Below, piece by piece: positions 1-6,604 of a stretch of 64,000 nucleotides of DNA. The notes under the pieces are model-generated. The model searched no databases, was not told the origin of the DNA, and saw only the letters and a list, made by a program, of their open reading frames with translations. Every line of letters starts with the position of its first letter. Positions within the stretch are counted from its first letter, which is position 1. The stretch comes from Rhizobium sp. NFR07 (GTDB taxonomy: Bacteria > Pseudomonadota > Alphaproteobacteria > Rhizobiales > Rhizobiaceae): the NCBI RefSeq assembly GCF_900111905.1, contig NZ_FOKM01000012.1, positions 167,786-231,785 of the forward strand, given 5' to 3'. A program made the position numbers and the translations under genes.

Positions 1-69
1 AACCAGGACGCCCTGCGACGTCCGATCCCCCTCGCCCGTCCGCCGGAACGGCATGGCCAGCGCCTTCAT
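1..69 (-). CDS. hmuU: Heme ABC transporter permease, N-terminal fragment
   Basis: Only the first 23 codons lie in the window; the rest is beyond the left edge. The ATG (67-69) overlaps the hmuT stop codon in an ATGA arrangement, so the two genes are translationally coupled. The visible residues (MKALAMPFRR...) are a short cytoplasmic lead with no membrane segment yet. The name rests on position: in rhizobial hmuSTUV loci the permease HmuU directly follows the periplasmic binding protein HmuT. Family membership cannot be tested from the fragment. Confidence 0.55.
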   Translation of the reverse strand, partial: MKALAMPFRRTGEGDRTSQGVLV

Positions 70-965
70 CAGTTGATCGCGCCCGGATAGATCTTGGCGG
101 CAAGCGCACGGGCCGCTTCGGGCGTGCGCGGGCCGAAGCCGAGCAGCAGCAGGCCATCCATCGAGACCAGCGCCTTGTCGGCGGCGGCGGGCGTCGTCTG
201 CATCGAAGGCAGCGCGAACATCTGTTCCGGCGTGATGGAATGGTCACCGCGGGACATGGAGAGGATGACGTCCGGTGCCGCTGCAATGACGGCTTCGTCG
301 GAAAGCGGCTTGTAACCGTTGATCGACGGCGCGGCGTTGACGCCGCCGGCCATCTCGATGATCGCGCCTGCCTCGGTATCCGCGCCACCGGCCATCAGGC
401 GGCCGTTGGATACGGAGAGAACGAACAGGACCTTTTTCTTCGCGCCGCCATTCTTCTCGGTAATCTTGGCGACCTCTGAGGCAACTGCCTTCAGGTCGTC
501 CTCGGTCTCGGCGGCCAGCACCTCGGCCTTGTCGGACAGGCCGACCGCGGCACCGACGTCGCGGATCTTCTGGCCGATCTTGTTGGCTTCCGGCGGGGTC
601 GGGACGACCACCATCGGCACTTCGCTGGCCTTCAAAATCTCAAGAACCGGCGGCGGGCCGGAGCCCTCCTCCATCAGGATCAGGTCCGGCTTCTGGCCGA
701 GAATGCCCTCTGCCGAAAGAGCCCGCATGTAGCCGACATCAGGCTTCGAGTTGGCGTCCGCCGGATAGAAGCTCGTGGAATCGCGCGCGACGATACGGTC
801 CTGAGCGCCGAGATCATAAAGGATTTCGGTGATCGTGCCGCCGATCGATACGATGCGCCTCGCCTCGGGATTGCCTTTGTCGGCAGCGGATACGCTGCCG
901 GTTGCGAGGCTTGAGCCGACTAAAATCATCGCGAACAAACGTCCGAGCCTGGAAAAGGAAGCCAT
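69..965 (-). CDS. hmuT: Periplasmic hemin-binding protein of an ABC importer
   Basis: This 298-aa protein should bind heme in the periplasm and hand it to the HmuUV permease/ATPase. An N-terminal signal peptide runs to about residue 27 (VSA before ADKG). The mature part has the class III (cluster A-II) binding-protein pattern: a first lobe starting RIVSIGGTITEILYDLG, a Y/R-containing loop around residues 60-80, a helical linker near 120-170, and a second lobe with AGGADTEAGAIIEMAGG. The length is usual for HmuT/BhuT. The gene diverges from the heme oxygenase and hutX genes, and its stop overlaps the hmuU start. The intergenic region holds a palindrome that may be an iron- or heme-responsive operator. 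The assignment combines sequence pattern with locus context. Confidence 0.9.
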   Translation of the reverse strand: MASFSRLGRLFAMILVGSSLATGSVSAADKGNPEARRIVSIGGTITEILYDLGAQDRIVARDSTSFYPADANSKPDVGYMRALSAEGILGQKPDLILMEEGSGPPPVLEILKASEVPMVVVPTPPEANKIGQKIRDVGAAVGLSDKAEVLAAETEDDLKAVASEVAKITEKNGGAKKKVLFVLSVSNGRLMAGGADTEAGAIIEMAGGVNAAPSINGYKPLSDEAVIAAAPDVILSMSRGDHSITPEQMFALPSMQTTPAAADKALVSMDGLLLLGFGPRTPEAARALAAKIYPGAIN

Positions 966-1033
966 TGTGATCCACCCAATCGCGTTGCTGCAGGTCTTCA
1001 GACAATGAGACGTTCAACGCCGTAAAATTCAAT

Positions 1034-1056
1034 AACTTGAGTTGACTACGCAAGTT
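1034..1056. promoter_or_regulatory. Palindrome in the hmuT / heme oxygenase divergent promoter region
   Basis: AACTTG (1034-1039) and CAAGTT (1051-1056) form a perfect 6-bp inverted repeat around an 11-bp spacer, followed by a run of T. It lies between two divergent heme-metabolism genes, which is where an operator would be expected. Rhizobial iron genes are known to be controlled by RirA, Irr and HmuP. The sequence does not clearly match the Irr (ICE) consensus or the RirA consensus as I remember them, so no regulator is assigned. Confidence 0.4.
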
Positions 1057-1128
1057 TTTTTGGCTTTTCAAGGGGAGGCCCGACAGATATCTTGACCGGC
1101 AAATGAAACTTAAGTGAGGGATGTTTTC

Positions 1129-1476
1129 ATGTATATCGCAATGAACCGTTTTCGCGTCGTTCCGGGCTTCGAGGAGGCCTTCGAAGCCATGTGGCGCGGC
1201 CGCCAGGGCCGCCTTGCGGAACTGCCGGGCTATGTCGAATTCCACATGCTGAAGGGTCCGACGGCGGAAGACCATACGCTCTACGCATCCCACACCGTCT
1301 GGGAAAGCTTTGATCACTTCAAGGCCTGGACAACCTCGGAACAGTTCCGCGCTGCCCATGCCAATGCCGGCGAGAACCGCGGCAAGGTCGAATATCTCTC
1401 CGGCCCGCATTTCGAGGGTTTTGAGGTCATCATCCACGAAGACAAGACCGGCGCCCGTGTCGCCGATGCAGCGTGA
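1129..1476 (+). CDS. Heme-degrading monooxygenase, IsdG/HmuQ-like (ABM fold)
   Basis: This 115-aa protein has the antibiotic-biosynthesis-monooxygenase fold: MYIAMNRFRVVPGFE as first strand and helix, W28 (MWRGRQGRL), then LPGYVEFHML and a second beta-alpha unit (YASHTVWESFDHFKAW) with a downstream AHAN motif. IsdG-type enzymes oxidatively open heme and release iron; rhizobial HmuQ and Brucella BhuQ belong to this group. The ATG at 1129 is chosen over an upstream GTG (1114) because GAGGG sits at good distance before it. hutX begins 3 bp after the stop, so the pair is one operon. The exact cleavage product is not predictable here. Confidence 0.82.
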   Translation: MYIAMNRFRVVPGFEEAFEAMWRGRQGRLAELPGYVEFHMLKGPTAEDHTLYASHTVWESFDHFKAWTTSEQFRAAHANAGENRGKVEYLSGPHFEGFEVIIHEDKTGARVADAA

Positions 1477-1479
1477 ACC

Positions 1480-1998
1480 ATGGATGCGATCGCTGAAATC
1501 AACCCGGATCGCCGCGAGCGTGCGCATGCAGCACTTGCCGAAAAGCCTGATGGCATCGTGGAGTCCATCGCTGCAGCAGCTGACGTGACCGCCGCCGAGA
1601 TCCTCGAAATCCTGCCCAAGGGTTCGGCTGTCATCGCGCCGAAGGAAAGCTTCGATGATATCTGGGCCGAGCTCACCAGCTGGGGCGTCGTTCTGTTTCT
1701 CGTCCACACGGAAGATGTCGTGGCCGAGATCGACGGCGTTCTGCCCGCCGGCTCCGAAAGCCACGGCTGGTTCAACATCCATGGCGACAGCCCGATCGGC
1801 GGTCACATCAAGAAAGACAACTGCGCCTCGGTCACCTTCGTCGACCGCGCTTTCCACGGCCGCCGTTCCTGTTCAGTATGGTTCATGAACGGCAAGGGCG
1901 CCCCGATGTTCAAGGTCTTCGTCCGCCGCGACGAAGCGCGCGAGCTGCTGGCCGACCAGCTTGCGAAGTTCGAGGCTCTACGCGCGCACTATCTGTAA
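1480..1998 (+). CDS. hutX: Heme utilisation cytosolic carrier protein HutX
   Basis: This 172-aa soluble protein has no signal peptide and matches the HutX/HuvX family, which traffics heme in the cytosol to degrading enzymes. Recognisable stretches are an N-terminal helical part (ILEILPKGSAVIAP) and the core GSESHGWFNIHGDSPIGGHI, followed by FHGRRSCSVWFMNGKGAPMFKVFV with R/K-rich strands. It follows the monooxygenase gene after 3 bp, so import (hmuT, hmuU), carriage (hutX) and ring opening (monooxygenase) are grouped. The length is normal for the family. Confidence 0.88.
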   Translation: MDAIAEINPDRRERAHAALAEKPDGIVESIAAAADVTAAEILEILPKGSAVIAPKESFDDIWAELTSWGVVLFLVHTEDVVAEIDGVLPAGSESHGWFNIHGDSPIGGHIKKDNCASVTFVDRAFHGRRSCSVWFMNGKGAPMFKVFVRRDEARELLADQLAKFEALRAHYL

Positions 1999-2054
1999 AC
2001 TGGATATGGGCGGCATTCCGATGTCGCCCTTCCTCCTCCGAAAAACCGGTAGTG

Positions 2055-2285
2055 TCAGATCGCCGGAACCCATTTCCAGAACACGCCCTCCATGCGCTCC
2101 GGATAATATTTGAACTCGCATTCGAAGCGCTTTCCGTATGCTTCCGCGGCATCCAGCGCCTCGCTGCTGACCGGGTTCATGCCGGTTCCCGGCGCAAACC
2201 AGTCCTCGAGAAGGTCTTCTGGCACGTAGACACCTGCTCTCAGCGGCAACGCCTGCAAGGTCTGATCGAGTTCCTGCGGTGACAT
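2055..2285 (-). CDS. Small hypothetical protein, acidic
   Basis: I do not recognise this 76-aa protein. It begins MSPQELDQTLQALPL, has an aromatic, acidic middle (DLLEDWFAPGTGM) and ends FWKWVPAI. There is no signal peptide or membrane segment, so it is probably cytosolic. A GGAGAGAAGATG context upstream of the ATG gives a good ribosome binding site. It converges with hutX and has no operon partner. Confidence 0.6.
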   Translation of the reverse strand: MSPQELDQTLQALPLRAGVYVPEDLLEDWFAPGTGMNPVSSEALDAAEAYGKRFECEFKYYPERMEGVFWKWVPAI

Positions 2286-2418
2286 CTTCTCTCCCTCCCA
2301 TAGAAGTGGCCAAGCGCTGCTCTAGCGGTAAAGATGGACGGAAATAGGAAAAGACGGGCGCCTGCTGCAGCACCCGCCTTTCCGGGAAGTCCGGGTTCGG
2401 ACCGGAAATCGATCTGGC

Positions 2419-2607
2419 TCAATGATGGGCGACGTGTTCGGGCTTGCCCTTGCGCTTGGTGGAAGCAAAATCTTCCAACTGCTTTTCGCTCATGGATTTC
2501 TCCATGCCCTTCGAAGCGCCTTTCAGCTCCCCCTTCTTGATCTCACCGCGCTTCGCGGCCAATGCGGCTCCGGCCGCTTTCTGCTGTGCCTTGGATTTTG
2601 CCGGCAT
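2419..2607 (-). CDS. DUF3008 family small basic protein
   Basis: This 62-aa protein starts MPAKSKAQQKAAGAALAAKR, the hallmark of the DUF3008 family of short Lys/Ala-rich proteins found widely in alphaproteobacteria. The rest is charged (KKGELKGASKGMEKSMSEKQLEDFAST). The start at 2607 is preferred over an in-frame ATG 12 nt upstream because GGAGG lies 5 nt before it. No function is established; such proteins often sit with stress genes, as here. A divergent small acidic protein gene begins about 150 bp away. Confidence 0.75.
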   Translation of the reverse strand: MPAKSKAQQKAAGAALAAKRGEIKKGELKGASKGMEKSMSEKQLEDFASTKRKGKPEHVAHH

Positions 2608-2757
2608 CTCTGCCTCCATTTGTGAATGTACAGATCAAACCGGCCAGTGTTGATTTTCGTTCCAATCGACAAGCACGGAACCTCTCTCCCTGCGATGGGT
2701 TTTCCTCGCGAGCCCGCAGAAACCTGCGAGCATGAAGGTACTCTCAAGGAGGGAAAG

Positions 2758-2976
2758 ATGAGCGGACCGTCCAAAAAATCGATCGAGAACGACATCGAGC
2801 ACGAACAGCTCAACACCACCAATCCGGAAGCGCTGAAGGAGGCAGCCAGGCTCGGCAAGGAAGACAATTACCTTGTTAAAACCGACCTGGAAGATGCCGA
2901 CCAGCGCGAGGATGGCGACCAGCCGGACGGGCGCCCGAGCCCGATGGCGAACGCCGACAATCAGGAACAGTCTTAA
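2758..2976 (+). CDS. Small acidic hypothetical protein
   Basis: This 72-aa, strongly acidic protein starts MSGPSKKSIENDIEHEQLN and continues with NPEALKEAARLGKEDNYLVKTDLEDADQREDGD. It has no membrane segment or signal and is probably cytosolic and partly disordered. The start is set by a strong AAGGAGGGAAAG ribosome binding site immediately before the ATG. It diverges from the DUF3008 gene and precedes the nucleotidyltransferase gene by 77 bp. No known function. Confidence 0.65.
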   Translation: MSGPSKKSIENDIEHEQLNTTNPEALKEAARLGKEDNYLVKTDLEDADQREDGDQPDGRPSPMANADNQEQS

Positions 2977-3053
2977 GCGTCAGAACCGCCTCGGCGGGAA
3001 CCTACCATCGCCTCCGACTGTTACCCTGCGCAACTGACATTCGGAGACAATCG

Positions 3054-3950
3054 ATGAATGCCGACGTGAATACAGCGCAGACCCTGATGCCCGAGACGGA
3101 AGCCGGCTCTGCCGGCCAGGAACGCCACGCGCATCCTGTCGACGCCATGCCCGACATGGAGGTGATGGCGGCCCCGACGCTTGCGGATGCGGAAGCCGAG
3201 GCTTTCGTCTCGCAGGCGCTGGAGGATCTTGTGGCCTGTCACATCCCGTTCCTTCTGGCGGGCACGTTTGCGATTAGCGCCTATACGGGCATTACCCGCC
3301 CCACCAAGGATCTCGATATCTTCTGCAAGGCGGGTGATTACGCCCGCATTCTCGCGCATTTCAAGGAGAAGGGTTACGAGATCGAGGTCGAGGACGACCG
3401 CTGGCTCGGCAAGGTGAAGAAGGGCCGGCACTTCTTCGACGTGATCTTCGCCGCCTCGAACGGCACGATGCCGATCAGCGACAGCTGGTTCGACAATGCC
3501 CGCCAGATAGAGATGAACGGCCACAAGGTGCGCATCATCGCGCCGACCGAGCTCATCTGGTCGAAATGCTTCGTCCAGCTCCGTCATCGCTATGACGGCG
3601 GCGACATCGTACACATGATCCTGCGGGCCCATGACCAGATCGATTGGCAACGCCTGCTGAACCATATGGAAGTCCATTGGGAGGTGCTGTTCATCCACCT
3701 GATGAACTTCCGCTGGATCTACCCAACAGAGCGCGACAAGGTGCCGGACTGGCTGCTGGACGAACTGCTCGACCGGTTGAAGGCCCAGCGCGAACTGCCC
3801 CTTCCGCAGATGAAGATCTGCCGTGGCCGCATGTTCAGCCGCGTCGATTTCGAGATCGACGTCAAGGAATGGGGCTTTGCCGATGTCGGTGGTGAAGGCG
3901 ATCTGCGCGATGGCGTGGATGAAGCAACACGAGAAGGAGGCCCCGTATGA
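3054..3950 (+). CDS. Nucleotidyltransferase-fold protein, first gene of a coupled pair
   Basis: This 298-aa protein carries a minimal nucleotidyltransferase core: a helix ending FLLAGTFAISAYTGITRPTKDLDIF supplies the G-[TS] loop and the metal-binding pair D86/D88, and FFDVIF supplies a candidate third acid, D129. A second half (residues 165-260) is helical and aromatic (MEVHWEVLFIHLMNFRW). The first about 40 residues look disordered. The fold is shared with nucleotidyltransferases that modify proteins, RNA or small molecules, so the substrate is unknown. The stop overlaps the start of a metallophosphoesterase gene (ATGA), which implies coordinated production and perhaps opposite activities. 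It could also be related to AbiEii-type toxins, but no antitoxin partner is seen. Confidence 0.7.
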   Translation: MNADVNTAQTLMPETEAGSAGQERHAHPVDAMPDMEVMAAPTLADAEAEAFVSQALEDLVACHIPFLLAGTFAISAYTGITRPTKDLDIFCKAGDYARILAHFKEKGYEIEVEDDRWLGKVKKGRHFFDVIFAASNGTMPISDSWFDNARQIEMNGHKVRIIAPTELIWSKCFVQLRHRYDGGDIVHMILRAHDQIDWQRLLNHMEVHWEVLFIHLMNFRWIYPTERDKVPDWLLDELLDRLKAQRELPLPQMKICRGRMFSRVDFEIDVKEWGFADVGGEGDLRDGVDEATREGGPV

Positions 3951-4708
3951 CTAGCGCGGCGGAAAAGAAGGAAGCAAGGGCCGACGCGAAAAAGGCCAAT
4001 GGCAAGCAAAGGATCGCAGCCATGGGCGACCTGCATGTCAAGGAGCACGGCTCGGCGTCCTATAAGGAACTCTTCACCGAAATTTCCCAAGAAGCCGATA
4101 TACTGGTCCTGACAGGAGACCTGACGGACCTCGGCAAGCCGGCGGAAGCCGAGCTTCTGGCGGGAGATCTGCGCTCGTGCTCGATCCCGATGGTGGGCGT
4201 TCTCGGCAATCACGATTACGAATGCGGCAATGTGGACGAGGTCAGGCAGATCATCAAGGATGCCGGCGTTCACCTGCTCGAAGGTACGGCCATTGAGATA
4301 AACGGCATCGGCTTTGCAGGTGTGAAGGGTTTTGCCGGCGGCTTCGGCCGCTACATGCTCGGTTCGTTCGGCGAGCCTGCGATCAAGGCGATGGTCGCCG
4401 AAAGCGTCGAGGAGACGATGCGGCTTGAAAACGCGCTTCGACAGGTGCGCTCCGAGCGCGCCATGGTTGTCCTTCACTATGCGCCGATCCAGCAGACCGT
4501 CGAAGGTGAGCCGCCGGAAATCTTCCCCTTCCTCGGCTCGTCGCGACTGGCCGAAACGATCGATCGTTTCCCGGTCAAGGCCGTTGTCCACGGCCACGCC
4601 CATCGCGGCACCTATGAAGGCAAGACCCCGGGCGGCGCTCCGGTCTATAACGTCGCCTCCCATATCGAGAAGCCGACCGGCAAGCCTTATGCGCTTCTGG
4701 AGATGTAA
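3947..4708 (+). CDS. Calcineurin-like metallophosphoesterase
   Basis: This 253-aa enzyme has all metallophosphoesterase signature blocks: GDLH (D28, H30), GDLTD (D58), GNHD (N88, H89), a later H in VLHYAPI and HGHAH near the C-terminus. It should therefore be an active two-metal phosphodiesterase or phosphatase. There is no signal peptide; the first about 20 residues are Lys/Ala rich. Its ATG lies inside the end of the nucleotidyltransferase gene (4-bp overlap). The trehalose operon starts about 80 bp downstream. The substrate cannot be inferred from sequence. Confidence 0.82.
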   Translation: MTSAAEKKEARADAKKANGKQRIAAMGDLHVKEHGSASYKELFTEISQEADILVLTGDLTDLGKPAEAELLAGDLRSCSIPMVGVLGNHDYECGNVDEVRQIIKDAGVHLLEGTAIEINGIGFAGVKGFAGGFGRYMLGSFGEPAIKAMVAESVEETMRLENALRQVRSERAMVVLHYAPIQQTVEGEPPEIFPFLGSSRLAETIDRFPVKAVVHGHAHRGTYEGKTPGGAPVYNVASHIEKPTGKPYALLEM

Positions 4709-4789
4709 GGCGAAATAACCGCGGCCCGGCATGGAACTACCGAGCCGCTTTTCCGTTTGCCGGTCTCTTTCAATGAGGGACCGGGTCAT

Positions 4790-6604
4790 ATGACGGATAG
4801 CAATGCCGCCACGGAGTTTCGCGTTTTTCCAAAGACATGGGGAGCAGAATATGTCGCCGTCGGCGAGGTCCGCTTCCGTGTCTGGGCGCCCGGCCAGAAA
4901 CAGGTGATCCTGCGGCTCGACGGCGAAGACACCGAGATGAGCGAGAGCGGCGACGGCTGGTTCGAGCTTCTGGCAACGGGTGTCCATGCCGGCGCGGAAT
5001 ACAATTTCGTCCTGGCAGACGGCATGGTCGTGCCCGACCCCGCCTCCCGCGCCCAGAAGGGCGACGTCAATGGCCCCTCTCTGGTCATTGATCCGACCAA
5101 TTACGACTGGCAGGATGGTGACTGGAAAGGCCGGCCATGGGAAGAGACGGTCGTCTACGAAATGCATGTCGGCACATTCACGGCCGAAGGCACGTTCCGC
5201 TCGGCGATCGACAAGCTGCGCCATCTCGCCGATCTCGGCATCACCATGATCGAGGTCCTGCCGGTTGCGCAGTTCGGCGGCAAGCGCGGCTGGGGCTATG
5301 ATGGCGTGCTGCTCTACGCGCCCCATTCCGCCTACGGCGCGCCGGAGGATTTCAAGGCCTTCATCGATGCGGCTCACGGCCTCGGCATGTCGGTCGTCCT
5401 CGATATCGTGCTCAACCATTTCGGCCCGGAGGGCAATTACCTGCCAATCCTGGCGCCCGGTTTCTTTCACAAGGAGCGGATGACGCCCTGGGGGGCCGGT
5501 ATCGCATACGATGTTGATGCCGCGCGGCGCTATATCGCCGAGGTCCCGCTCTACTGGCTGGAGGAATATCATCTCGACGGCCTGCGCTTCGATGCGATCG
5601 ACCAGATCGAGGACACATCGGAGAAGCATATCCTGATCGAGATCGCCGAACGCATCCGCGCCGAATTCACCGACCGGCCGATCCACCTGACGACCGAGGA
5701 TTGCCGCAACGTCACCTTCCTCCATCCACGCGACGAGGATGGCTCGGCACCGCTCTTTACCGGCGAATGGAACGACGATTTCCATAACGCCGTGCATGTC
5801 TTCGCCACCGGCGAGACCCATGCGTATTATCAGGACTTTGCCAGGGAGCCTGAAAGGCTGGTGGCTCGATGCCTCGCCGAAGGCTTTGCCTATCAAGGCG
5901 AAGTATCCCCGCAATCGGGAGAAAAACGCGGCGTCGATTCAAACGGCCAACCACCCGCAGCCTTTGTCGACTTCATCCAGAACCATGACCAGACCGGCAA
6001 CCGCGCTCTGGGAGAGCGACTGATCTCGCTTGCCGGCGAGACCCGCACCAAGCTGCTCTTCGCGACGTTGCTGCTCTCGCCCCATATCCCGCTGGTCTTC
6101 ATGGGCGAGGAATATGGCGAGACGAACCCGTTCCTGTTCTTCACCGACTTCCATGGCGACCTTGCCAAGGCCGTGCGCGAGGGCCGGGCGAACGAGTTCA
6201 AGGGCCATGCCGGACACGAGGGCGACAAGGTTCCCGACCCCAATGCAAAAAAGACCTTCGAGACATCGAAGCTGGATTGGGACAAGCTCAAATCGCCGCA
6301 GGGCCGCGAATGGCTCACCTTGACCCGGGATCTCCTGGAACTGCGCCGGGAGATCGTCGTCCCGATGCTGGCTGATGCACCCGGCGGCACCGGCAAGGTG
6401 ATCGAGACAGGCAAAGACTTTCTGTCCGTCTCCTGGGACTTCCCGAAAGGCAGACTGGCTGTTGCCCTCAACATTGGTGAGGGCGCTCACCCCGTGCCCT
6501 CCATGCCCGGCAAGGCGGTCTTCGCCTATCCCCGCAAGGACCACCCGGAAAAACTGACCGAACTGCCGCCGAACTCGATCCTCGTCAGCTTTGAAAAGGC
6601 ATGA
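4790..6604 (+). CDS. treZ: Malto-oligosyltrehalose trehalohydrolase
   Basis: This 604-aa GH13 enzyme releases trehalose from maltooligosyl-trehalose, the second step of the TreY-TreZ route from glycogen. An N-terminal CBM48-like domain (VRFRVWAPGQKQVILRL, residues about 25-110) is followed by the catalytic barrel: GWGYDGVLLYAPHSAYG, DIVLNHFGPEG, the nucleophile region DGLRFDAIDQI, the acid region LTTED and the QNHDQ block. The ATG at 4790 is chosen because GAGGGACC precedes it; an in-frame start at 4757 lacks this. The stop overlaps treY in ATGA. treX is not in the window. Confidence 0.93.
   Translation: MTDSNAATEFRVFPKTWGAEYVAVGEVRFRVWAPGQKQVILRLDGEDTEMSESGDGWFELLATGVHAGAEYNFVLADGMVVPDPASRAQKGDVNGPSLVIDPTNYDWQDGDWKGRPWEETVVYEMHVGTFTAEGTFRSAIDKLRHLADLGITMIEVLPVAQFGGKRGWGYDGVLLYAPHSAYGAPEDFKAFIDAAHGLGMSVVLDIVLNHFGPEGNYLPILAPGFFHKERMTPWGAGIAYDVDAARRYIAEVPLYWLEEYHLDGLRFDAIDQIEDTSEKHILIEIAERIRAEFTDRPIHLTTEDCRNVTFLHPRDEDGSAPLFTGEWNDDFHNAVHVFATGETHAYYQDFAREPERLVARCLAEGFAYQGEVSPQSGEKRGVDSNGQPPAAFVDFIQNHDQTGNRALGERLISLAGETRTKLLFATLLLSPHIPLVFMGEEYGETNPFLFFTDFHGDLAKAVREGRANEFKGHAGHEGDKVPDPNAKKTFETSKLDWDKLKSPQGREWLTLTRDLLELRREIVVPMLADAPGGTGKVIETGKDFLSVSWDFPKGRLAVALNIGEGAHPVPSMPGKAVFAYPRKDHPEKLTELPPNSILVSFEKA

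Noticed and set aside
3719..5914. 731-codon minus-strand open frame opposite the metallophosphoesterase and treZ genes
   Set aside because: It is the antisense of well-supported genes, has no recognisable domain and is a product of high GC third-position codons.
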